NCBI GenBank assembly: GCA_019448385.1
Contig: JAGTXO010000004.1
Span: forward strand, 310,001-374,000
Reading direction: 5' to 3'
Source of the DNA: Diacronema lutheri
Lineage: Eukaryota > Haptophyta > Pavlovophyceae > Pavlovales > Pavlovaceae
Length of the DNA: 64,000 nt
The notes under the pieces were generated by a model. It made no database searches, was not told where the DNA came from, and saw nothing but the letters and a program-made list of their open reading frames with translations. The translations under genes were made by a program, and so were the position numbers. Every line of letters begins with the position of its first letter. Within the stretch, counting starts at the first letter, position 1. Below are positions 19,265 through 28,057 of this stretch, in pieces.

Positions 19265-22200
19265 ATGGCCGACGCATCGCCGGTCGACGCACCGCCGTCC
19301 ACGAGACACGAGGCGCAGGTGCCGGACGCGGGCGCAGACGAGGCGCGCCCCGCGCAGGACGCGGCAGGCCAACCCGTCGTGGCGTCACCTGCGTCGCCGA
19401 GCACCGAATCGCCAGCCGCGCGCCTCTCGCCCGGGCCGACTGGCTCGGCCGCGCCCGCGTGCGCGCAGTCGCAACCAGGAAGCGCATCGCCCCGCCGAGC
19501 TGGCGTGCACGTGGTCGACCCGGACACGGGCCAGCCGGTCGACCTGACTGTTGGGATCGATCCACCTGCGCGCAGCGCCTACGCTGCCAGCGCCCACGCC
19601 GTCGCTGCGCAGCTCTCGCAGCCCATCCCGTCGTCGGTGATCCTCGCTCCGGACGGCACGTGGCTCGCCGCACCGTTTGGCTACCCGCTCAACTTTGGGT
19701 ACGCGGCGCTGCTCGGCGCGCAGCTGGCCGCAATGCCAGACGCGTACTGGGCACAGGCAATGGGCGGCACGTTCGGCTTGCCCGCCGGCGGCAGCTCGTC
19801 GTATGGCGGGCGCGGGGGCGGCGGGCGCGGGGCCGCGCGCGCGGCGGCCGACGCGCAGCATGGGGCACGCGCGGCGCGTCACGAGGGTGGTGGCGGCAAG
19901 CGCGGTGGCAAGGAGCGCGGCAAGCAGCGCGGCGCAGTCGCCGAACCGGCTGCCGGTCAGGGCAGCGGCGGCGGCGGCGGCAGGGCGCGGGGTGAGAACG
20001 GAGGAGCCACGCGGCAACCGCCAAGGGCCGCTGAGGCGCCCCAGGGCAACGCGCACGAGCGCGGCGGATCGCGCGGCTCGCCACGCGTCGCGGACGGCAT
20101 GGACGGCGTGCCCGCCGCGCTGCTTCTCAAGCGCTCGCCGTGGGCAGACCGTCAGCGCATGGCGTCGAGTGTGATGGGGACGTGCCGTTCGCCGTCACCC
20201 CTTGCGTCGCCCGCAGCGTCGCCCGCCGCGCCGTCCGCCGCGCGCGCGCCTACGCCCGCGATCGCCGCGACCGCCTGCGCAGCTGGCGCGCAGCACGACG
20301 TGCACGCGCGCAAAGCGCAGCAGCCGACGGCGACGCGCGACGAGCGCGGTGAGACGCTGGCCGTACAACCGGACCCAACAGCTGGCGACCGGACCACAGG
20401 ACGGCTTGGTGCGCCTCAGCATGGCGGCGGTGCCGCGGCGAGCGCGGCGCCTGGCACGGCCGCAGTCGGCAGCTTGGCGCGGATCGGCGCGATGCCGCAG
20501 CCGGCGGTGCGAGCTCGGCGGCCGCCATCGGCGGTCGCAACCGATTCGCGCCCGCATTCAACCGATTCGCGCCCGCATTCAACCTCCGACGCTGCCGCCG
20601 CCGCCGCGGGCGCGGACGCGGGCGCGGGGGCCAGGAGGAGGCTGGATTTGAATGAGGCCTGGCCGGAGCTTGGCGCGCGCGCGCGCACGTGCAACGGCGC
20701 GAACGCGCAGTCGAGCAGCGGGCGCAGCACGGGCGCTGGTGAGCGCGCGCGCGTCGACTGCGGGCCGGCGGCGCAGCCCGCCGCCGCGCCGGTCGTGGGC
20801 GCGTGGGGTCGGCCAGCGCCCGAGCCGCCGGCAGCCGTCGCGCAGACGCAGCGCGCGTTGCCCGCGGGCATGCTGCGCGTCGGCGTCTCGAGCAGCGCCT
20901 TCCGCACCCAGCCGGCCGCGCAGCCGCAGCCGCAGCCGCAGCCGCGGCCCACGACGCCGGCGCGCGGCTCTGCGCCCGGCGCGCAGCGCAAGCCGCGGAG
21001 CACCAAGGAGGTGCTCCTCTCCGCGCTCTTCGCAAAGCTGGGCACGCAGTCGCGCACGGCCGCTGGCCATGGAGGCGGCACAAGTGGGACGCCAACCGCC
21101 GGGCGCAGCGGCTTGCAGGTACTTTCCTTCTCACTCGGTGCGCACATGCATCGCACGCCGACCGGTGCAGAGCGCGCGAGCAGGGCGGGTGCAGGCGGAG
21201 GCGCCGGCGGTGGCAATGGCGGCGTGCGCAGCGGCGGCGGCGGCGGCAGCGGCCGCTCGAAGGACAACGCGCACGCGGCCGCCCCGCCCGTCGCGTACGA
21301 CGGGCGGGTTCGCACGCAGTACAAGGGGAAGGAGAAGGAAGGCGGTCGCAAGAAGCCCCAGTCGGCCCTTAAGAAGCGGATCCTGCTCGAGCTCATCGCA
21401 AAGTACGCGGCGCGGGCCGCGCTCGCCGCGGAGCGCGCCGCGGCGGAGAGCTGCGCGTCGGCCGCCGCCAGCGAGACGGCCGCGCAGCTCGCGGCGCGCA
21501 GCGCGGAGGCGGCGGCCGACGCGGCCGACGTGGCGGCTGCGGAGGCGGAGATCGTGATTGCTGCTGAGGAGCTGCTGCACGCGCAGGGCGTAACGGACAA
21601 GCTGCGCGGCGCGGCGCGGCGCGCACGCCACGGCGCTGGTGCTCCGGACGACGACGACGACGACGACGACGACGGCGACGGCGAAGATGGTGACGGCGGC
21701 GGTGACGCCGCTGGTCTACGCGTCTTCCAGATTCCGGTCGCGCGCGCCGCGTGCGAAGTGGGCGCCGACGCGTGCGTGCGCGTCATACTGACGGTGAGCT
21801 CTGCGATCTCAATTTCGATGGACGGCGTGACGCAGCGCGGCGGTTGCAGCCGGCGCAGCAGCTGCAGCAGCTCGAGTGCGGAGGATGACAACGGCGACGA
21901 CTGCGCCCGACGCGTGGTCGGTGCGGCGGGCGCGGGCGCGAGCGCGGGCGCGAACGCGGCGGAGCTGGCGCCGGAGGCGGAGGCGGAGGCGGAGGCGGAG
22001 GCGAATAAGGAGGCGGGCGCGGGGGTCAAGATGGACACGTTGGCGAAGGAGGAGGCGGGCGCGAGGGTCAAGATGGACACGGTGGCGAAGGAGGAGGCGG
22101 GCGCGAGGGTCAAGATGGACACGGTGGCGAAGGAGGAGGCGGGCGCGGGGGTCAAGATGGACACGTTGGCGAAGGAGGAGGCGGGCGCGAGGGTCAAGAT

Positions 22201-23598
22201 GGACACGGTGGCGAAGGAGGAGGCGGGCGCGGCGTGCGCACCCGCGTCGCGTGCAACGCACGCCGGGCGCACGCCTGCCGACGGCACGGCGTGCAAGAAC
22301 AGCGGGCACGCAGGCGCGGGCGTAGCCAACGCTGCCGGCGGCGGCGGCAGTGCGGCCGGAGCCGACGCGCGCGGCAATGCTGCTGGCGCCAGCGCGCCGC
22401 TCTCAGCTGTAGCTGTCACCGCCGCACAAGCCGCCGCGCCTAGCGCCGCCGACGCTCGCGCGCTGTCCGGTGCGGCTTCGGCCGTCCCGCCCGCTGCGCT
22501 GTCCGGTGCGGCTTCGGCCGCCCCGCCCGCTGCGCTGTCCGGTGCGGCTTCGGCCGCCCCGGACCCCGCTGGCGGCACCCTTGTTCGGCCCAAGGAGGCC
22601 GTGAGCGACCCGCTGCTCGTGCGCGAGTACTGCTGTCAGGCGATCGACGACACGCTGAACGCCGCCGTGTCCGCGCTGCTCGACACTCTCCTCCGCTTCC
22701 AGGACAAGCTGCACGCCGCCGACCCGATCAAGGCGCGAGCCAAGCGCCGCCTCGTGTGCGGGCTGCGCGAGACGGTGCGGTCGTTACGCACGGGCAAGGC
22801 GCGTTGCGTGATTATTGCGCACAACATCGAGCAGATCGATGCGGAGGGGGCGCTCGACGACATGGTGCTCGAGATCCTCAAGCTCTCGAGGCTCAAGTAC
22901 AACCCCATGATTGAGAAGCACCCGGACATCCAGCTTGAGGTGCGCGCCGCGCCGAGCGGGCGCGCCGCGCCACGGCCGCGCGCCGCGCCGCGCAGAACGC
23001 GCCGCGCACCGTTCGGTCGCGGCCGTGTCGCGCGCGCGCCCTTTTCACCTCGGCGTTCACGGCTGCGCCCGCGCGCCTTTCGCAGGAGCGAGACGAGCCA
23101 ATCCCTGTCCTCTTTGCACACACACGCCGCTCCCTCTCAAAGACGTTACACCGGTCGATGAAGAGTTCCGTCGCTGCGATCTTAAATTACGACGGCGCGA
23201 ACGACGAGTTCAAAAAGGCGCTGCGCCTCGCGAAGGAGCGGCGTGAGCTTTGGCGGCAGTGGGCCGCGCACCCCGCTCGCCAGGCGGACGCTCGCGCGTA
23301 CGCTGCCGCGTTGCACGCTCAGCTTGGCGATGATCTCGCCGCGCGGCGCCTGCGCATGCAGCGCGAGTCGTGCGGCGACGGCGCGCTGCACGGGCCGCGC
23401 GCGCTCGTGCTCGAGCCCAAGCGGCCGGCCAGCATCGTGCAGGAGCAGCAGCGGCAGCAGCCCGGTGGGGGCGTGCCGGCGGCTGGCAGTGCGGGCGGCG
23501 TCGGGAACGGGCGGCGACACGTGGACCCGGTGCTCCTCGACCTCGGTCTCGTCGGCCCAGGTCCGGCGGATGCCGGCGACGCAGGCCCAACGTGCTAA
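19265..23598 (+). CDS. SECISBP2: SECIS-binding protein 2 (selenocysteine insertion factor)
   Basis: Two exons, 19265-22939 and 23086-23598, joined by a 146-bp phase-0 GTGCGC...GCAG intron, 1395 codons. The C-terminal L7Ae-type RNA-binding domain (residues about 1120-1275) has VREYCCQAIDDTLN, LLRFQDKLHAADPIKAR, KRRLVCGLRETVRSLRTGK, CVIIAHNIEQID, and, after the join, IPVLFAHTRRSLSKTLHRS and ILNYDGANDEFKK. This order matches SBP2, including the SYDGA.DQF motif absent from plain L7Ae proteins. SBP2 binds SECIS elements in 3' UTRs and recruits the Sec-specific elongation factor, so this organism should make selenoproteins. The first ~1100 residues are low-complexity and Ala/Gly-rich, with two coding minisatellites. 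Confidence 0.88.
22007..22213 (+). repeat. Five-copy 42-bp coding minisatellite in SECISBP2
   Basis: Five units encode KEEAGARVKMDTVA or close variants; the first copy lacks one Glu codon and is 39 bp. Units alternate Arg/Gly and Val/Leu at two positions. A second tandem, a 13-residue LSGAASAAPPA-type unit (39 bp), lies at about 22465-22560. Confidence 0.9.
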
Positions 23599-23649
23599 AC
23601 TCCGTTCGTCACGCCTCGTCACACGACAGGGGGGAAAAACTGCGTGCAC

Positions 23650-24885
23650 TCAATACGGCTGGTAGCGCACACTGCCGCTGACCGCGCCCGCGCCCGCGCA
23701 CTGGTGTGAGCGCATCGCGCCGGCGGGCAAAGCGTAGGCTGCGGGCTGTGGCGCGTAGCACGCGGCCGGGGCCGGCGGCGCGGCCGGCAGGCTGCACGGG
23801 TACGAGCAGCCGCCCGCCGACGCGCCGCCGGCCGCACCGCCCGTCGCGCCGCCGTCGGCGTCGGTGAGCCGCACGCTCAGCACGTACTGGCGCATCTGCT
23901 TGCCATCGAGCGCCCTGGCCGCGCTCGCCGCGCCGATCGCGCCGTCGAAGGCGATCACGCCCGACTTTGGCGCAGCGCCCGCTGAGTAACTGCCACGGTC
24001 GAGATCCATTTGCACAATGGCGCCGTGCGCGCCAAAGAGCTCGCGCACGTCGGCGTCCTGCAGGTCGGGTGGGATGTTGCGCACAAGCAGCGTACACCCC
24101 GGCTTGCGCGGCGGCCCGGGCGCGGCCGGCGCCGGCTGCTGCTGCGCATGGAGCGGCCACCCGGGCTGGGGCGCGTGCGCGACGGGGTGGTGCGGTTCGT
24201 GCGCAGGCTGCGCCCATTCGCTCTTGCCTGTGCGCGTGTTGTACCAGTATTGGTGCAGCCCGTCCGCCGTCGTGTGCGGCCCAGTCCACTCGGGCTGCGC
24301 GGATGCGGCCGCCGCGCCGGCCGCCGCGGCGGCTGCAGGTGCGCCGCTGCTCGGCTCGGCACCCTCGGCAGGCGGCGTCCATTGGCTCTGCTGCGTGCGC
24401 GCGTTGTACCAATAGCGATGGCCATCGGGCGTCATGTGCGGGCCCGTCCACTCGGAGTCGGGCTTCGCGCTGCTCGCGCCAGGCGCGACGGTGGGGGGCG
24501 CGGTGGGCGTGCCGGAGGAGACAAAGCGCATCGTCCCGACCGTCCGCACCGTGCCGGATGGCGGCGCCGCCGGCCCATCCGCGGCGCCAAAGCCGAGCCC
24601 GAAGCGCGTCGGCCGCTCGCCGCCGACGTTGGGGCCGCGCGCCAGGTCGTTGTAGATCTTGACCTGCGCATCGTCCTCCTTCACCTGCAGCAGCGCCGCG
24701 CGGTCCCACGTGCGCGCCTCCTCCTTGTCGCGATCTGTCTCCTCGGTTCGCGGCACGAAGCCGCGCGAGGCGATCACCGAGGGCGCTGGCCCGGCCGCGC
24801 CGTCGACCTCCGCTTGCAACTCCGCCAGCCGCTGCTCGAGCGACGAGGACTGCGTGTGGCCGACGACCAACTTTTTCGACACCAT
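23650..24885 (-). CDS. Protein with two WW domains and one RRM (pre-mRNA processing type)
   Basis: 411 codons, single exon, ATG at 24885. WW1 is near residues 142-170 (EWTGPHMTPDGHRYWYN, then QSQWTPP), WW2 near 198-227 (EWTGPHTTADGLHQYWYN, then KSEWAQP), and an RRM near 263-345 (CTLLVRNIPPDLQDADVREL, SGVIAFDGAIGAASAARAL). The N-terminus is charged and helical; the C-terminus is Ala/Pro/Tyr-rich. WW domains bind proline-rich ligands such as splicing factors and the polymerase II tail, and the RRM binds RNA, so a nuclear pre-mRNA role is likely. The WW-WW-RRM order differs from plant FCA (RRM first). Convergent with SECISBP2, 51 bp apart. Confidence 0.82.
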   Translation of the reverse strand: MVSKKLVVGHTQSSSLEQRLAELQAEVDGAAGPAPSVIASRGFVPRTEETDRDKEEARTWDRAALLQVKEDDAQVKIYNDLARGPNVGGERPTRFGLGFGAADGPAAPPSGTVRTVGTMRFVSSGTPTAPPTVAPGASSAKPDSEWTGPHMTPDGHRYWYNARTQQSQWTPPAEGAEPSSGAPAAAAAAGAAAASAQPEWTGPHTTADGLHQYWYNTRTGKSEWAQPAHEPHHPVAHAPQPGWPLHAQQQPAPAAPGPPRKPGCTLLVRNIPPDLQDADVRELFGAHGAIVQMDLDRGSYSAGAAPKSGVIAFDGAIGAASAARALDGKQMRQYVLSVRLTDADGGATGGAAGGASAGGCSYPCSLPAAPPAPAACYAPQPAAYALPAGAMRSHQCAGAGAVSGSVRYQPY

Positions 24886-24944
24886 CTTGTTCGTGTGTGT
24901 CCGGTCTCTGACTGCCTATGGGCTAAGACTGGCGGCGTCATGCC

Positions 24945-25793
24945 TCACTCGCGACGCGCGGGCACGCGGATGCGCGGCCGGCGGGCAATGTCGGCGCAGC
25001 ACTCGGCCGTGCAGCCCTCGCCGGCCGCGCGCTCGCCCGCGCCGCACGTGGCCTCGAGCGCGCGCTCGAGCGCGCGGAGCCACGGCTCGACCTCGCAGTT
25101 GCCAGTGCGGTCGTCGGCCTCGCCGCGCGCGCAGATGGGCATGCCGCCCAGCTCGGCAAGCCGCTTGTCGAGCCTTTGCGCGACCTGATTGCAGTCCTTT
25201 GCGCTCGTGGTCTGTCGGTCGAGCAGCAGGTTGGAGTCGCCGAGGCCGAGCACTGCGTACGCGAGCTTGCCCGTGAGCATGCCCGCCGGATGCGCGCGGC
25301 GCATGAAGAAGCGCACCATCTGCCCCGCCTCCTCAGTCGGCTGCTCGTTCTCAAGCGTCGAGACGATCAGCACGGCGACGTGCCGCGCCGAGCCGCCCCA
25401 CGCAATCTGCTTGAACGACGCGCAGCTTGTGCGCACGAGAGCGAGGCCATGCGGCAGCGTCGGCGACGTGGCGAGCTGCTCGGCAATCTCCGAAGCCAGC
25501 CCCTCGTCGTGCAGCACGTGCACGACACACGGCCAGTCGATCGGCCGACTCGCGGCGGCAGCGGTGCGCGGCTCGGTCGTGGCGACGCAGAGGAACGGCT
25601 CCTCGGGGACGATCGGCGGCGGGACGAGATCGCCGGCGGGTGGGAGCGGCAGCTCATGCGCGCGGGGCGGCGGCACAAGAGGTTGCGCAGCGATCCCGCG
25701 ACCCGGTGTGTGGCTGCGACGGCGGAGCAACCAGGCCGCCGCCAGCGCGACGAGCGCCACCGCAGCCGCCACTGTCCGTATGGGCGCTGCCAT
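24945..25793 (-). CDS. Membrane-anchored flavodoxin-like domain protein
   Basis: 282 codons from the ATG at 25793. An N-terminal membrane anchor (AAPIRTVAAAVALVALAAAWLL) is followed by a proline-rich linker, then a flavodoxin fold (about residues 85-225) with EGLASEIAEQLA, VAVLIVSTLENEQPTEEAGQ and the FMN-loop motif YAVLGLGDSNLL, as in the diflavin reductase/methionine synthase reductase group. The usual phosphate-binding loop (S/T-x-T-G-x-A/T) is not recognisable; HVLHDEG stands near its place. No NADPH-binding module follows, so it is not a complete diflavin reductase. The FMN site may be altered or the protein may be non-catalytic. Head-to-head with the RAP-domain gene (51 bp). Confidence 0.72.
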   Translation of the reverse strand: MAAPIRTVAAAVALVALAAAWLLRRRSHTPGRGIAAQPLVPPPRAHELPLPPAGDLVPPPIVPEEPFLCVATTEPRTAAAASRPIDWPCVVHVLHDEGLASEIAEQLATSPTLPHGLALVRTSCASFKQIAWGGSARHVAVLIVSTLENEQPTEEAGQMVRFFMRRAHPAGMLTGKLAYAVLGLGDSNLLLDRQTTSAKDCNQVAQRLDKRLAELGGMPICARGEADDRTGNCEVEPWLRALERALEATCGAGERAAGEGCTAECCADIARRPRIRVPARRE

Positions 25794-25844
25794 CCTGCGT
25801 CGATCGACGGCAGAAGGTGCTCGATCGATGGCGGTCGTGGAACG

Positions 25845-27779
25845 ATGCTGACGTTCCGGCGGGCGATCAGCGGGGCAGCGCGCCACGAGCCGCGAAGAGC
25901 GCTCTTGCGCGCGCTGCCGACGAACAAGCAGATCACTGCGCTACTCTCGGCGCGCGGTCGCTCGCGCCCGCTCTCGCCCGAGACCGCGCTCGGCACGTGG
26001 GCAAAGTTTGGCGAGCGCTTTGACGACATCAGCCTCGCCGCCGCGCTCAGCTGCGTCGCGCGCAGCGCGGCGCGAAGTCCGGACGCGCTGCGCGCGGGGC
26101 TCGCGCGCGAGCCGCTGCGCACCGAATGTGCCAGCCTCCTCGCGCGCGTCGCTGAGCGCCTCCAGCACCTCCAGCCGCGCGAGCTCGTGACCGTGATGCA
26201 CGACGCGAGCGCGCTGCCCGACGAGAGCGCGCACAAGCTCGTCCGCTCAGCGGCCGCACTCGCGCGCGAGGCGGCGCCGCGGCTCACACCGCAGGGCATG
26301 TGCCTCGCCCTGCGCGCGTGCGCCAAGCTCGGCATCGTCGACCACGCGCTGCTCGACGCGATCTCGGCCGAGGCGTTCGGGCGGGCCGGCTCGCCAGCCG
26401 CCGAGTCGGCCGCGGCGGACGGACCGCGCGCGGCCGGCATGCTTGAGCGCTTCTCGCCGCAGGACCTGTCGCAGCTCACGTGGGCGTACGCGACGCTCCG
26501 TCGGGGCGACGACGCCCTCTTTGCGCGCGTCGCGGCGGTCGCGCCCGCCAAGCTGGCGGGCGACGGTGCGAGCACCCAGGCACTCGCAAACATCGCCTGG
26601 GCGTACGCGCGCTCGGGCGCGGCGGGCGTGGCGGGCGCGGCGGAGCTGCTGGACGAGGTGAGCGCGCACGCGCTCCGCCGCGTCGACGAGTTCAAGCCCT
26701 TCGAGCTCGCGATGATCCTCTGGGCGCTCGCCAAGGCGCAGCGACCGAACGTTTTGCTCTTTCAGGCGGCCGCGCATTGCCTCGCGCGCGACGTCGCCCG
26801 GCTGCCGGCGCAGTCGCTGTCAAACGCGGCATGGGCCTTTGCAAAGGTTGACGTGCGCGCCGAGCCGCTCTTCCGCGCGATCGCCGCGAGCGCGCCCGCG
26901 CGTCTCGACACCTTCTCCGCGCAAGCGCTCGTGAACCTTGCGTGGGCGTTCTGCGTGGCTAGCCTTTTGCCCGCGCAGCTCCTCAGGCAGCTCGTGTCGC
27001 GCATCGAGCTTGTGCCGGTCGGACCGGAGACGCCCGTCGCGTACTGGCAGCAGATCCAGCAGCTCGACAACGCGCTGCGCCTCGACGCGCCCTCGCTCGG
27101 CATCCGCTTGAGCCCCGCGCTCGTCGGCGCGTGTCGCGTTGAGATTTGCAAACAGCATGGCGCCCGCAAGCCCTCGAATTTGCACCGCGCAGTCTCCGAC
27201 GCGCTTCGACACCTGCGCGTCGAGCACGTCGACGAGTTCTGCGTGCCCGAGCTCTGCTACCACGTCGACATCGCGCTGCCGCAGCACCGGCTCGTGATCG
27301 AGGTGAACGGGACAATGTGGCACCGCCACGCTGCGGACACGGACGCGCGTGGCGCACCGTTTGGCCGGCATTTGATGAAGTACCGGCACCTGCGCGCGTC
27401 GGGCTGGCGCGTGCTGCTGGTGAGCAGCGGCGAGTGGGCGGAGCTTGGCGGGTGCGTGCACGCGCAGGGCCGCTTTCTCGCCGAGAAGATCGACGCGGCG
27501 ACCGCGAGAAGGTCTGACGCTCTCGGTAGGGAGCGGAGGACGCCGCCAATCGTTTGGGACGAGGAGGGCGGGAAAGCAGCCGGCGCGGACGCGGCGGCGG
27601 CGCGGGCGGGCGGCGCGGCGCTGCAGCCGATCGAGAATCGCGCGCCGCCCGGCACTGTGTTCGCCACGCTGCGCGCCGAGAGCGGGCAGACGCTGAGCGT
27701 GCTCGGCCTCGCGACGTCGGTCGCGCGGCGAGCACCACTGTCCGCGTCTGCGTCCGCGTCAGCGCCGAGCCCTGCTTAA
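25845..27779 (+). CDS. RAP-domain protein with helical repeats (organelle RNA metabolism)
   Basis: 644 codons. The N-terminus is Arg/Ala-rich (MLTFRRAISGAARHEPRRAL), like a transit peptide. Residues about 55-400 carry repeated helical units of about 37 residues with signatures LSQLTWAYATL, ALANIAWAYARSG, ELAMILWALAKAQ, SLSNAAWAFAKVD and ALVNLAWAFC, the pattern of FASTK/OPR-like repeats. The RAP domain lies near residues 460-545 (VDIALPQHRLVIEVNGTMW, KYRHLRASGWRVLLVSSGEW). Proteins of this design bind and stabilise or process mitochondrial and plastid transcripts. The C-terminal 90 residues are low complexity. The ATG at 25845 is the first Met before the leader; an upstream open frame overlaps the divergent gene. 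Confidence 0.87.
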   Translation: MLTFRRAISGAARHEPRRALLRALPTNKQITALLSARGRSRPLSPETALGTWAKFGERFDDISLAAALSCVARSAARSPDALRAGLAREPLRTECASLLARVAERLQHLQPRELVTVMHDASALPDESAHKLVRSAAALAREAAPRLTPQGMCLALRACAKLGIVDHALLDAISAEAFGRAGSPAAESAAADGPRAAGMLERFSPQDLSQLTWAYATLRRGDDALFARVAAVAPAKLAGDGASTQALANIAWAYARSGAAGVAGAAELLDEVSAHALRRVDEFKPFELAMILWALAKAQRPNVLLFQAAAHCLARDVARLPAQSLSNAAWAFAKVDVRAEPLFRAIAASAPARLDTFSAQALVNLAWAFCVASLLPAQLLRQLVSRIELVPVGPETPVAYWQQIQQLDNALRLDAPSLGIRLSPALVGACRVEICKQHGARKPSNLHRAVSDALRHLRVEHVDEFCVPELCYHVDIALPQHRLVIEVNGTMWHRHAADTDARGAPFGRHLMKYRHLRASGWRVLLVSSGEWAELGGCVHAQGRFLAEKIDAATARRSDALGRERRTPPIVWDEEGGKAAGADAAAARAGGAALQPIENRAPPGTVFATLRAESGQTLSVLGLATSVARRAPLSASASASAPSPA

Positions 27780-28057
27780 GCGCGCGCGTGCGCGTCGTAC
27801 GCCCGGGCCAAGGGTGAAGGGCTGAAGGCCTCGGAGTGCGCTTACTGACGGTGCGTGATCCACTGAGTGTTCGTGTCTTCTGCGTTCCCTGGCGCCTGCG
27901 GGTCGCCGAGCTCAACGCCGGCTGCGGACACCGCAACGCGCGCTCGCGCACGCCACAGAGGCCTGACGCGCACCGCGCGCGTCGCGCCATCTCGCGCCAT
28001 GATTCGCGGCGCCCAGGCTGCAGCGGCCACGAGCCGGACTTGCGGTCTGGGGTTCCC

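Noticed and set aside
20416-22593. 725-codon minus-strand Ala/Ser-rich ORF
   Set aside because: Antisense of the low-complexity half of SECISBP2; long only because GC-rich third positions avoid stops.
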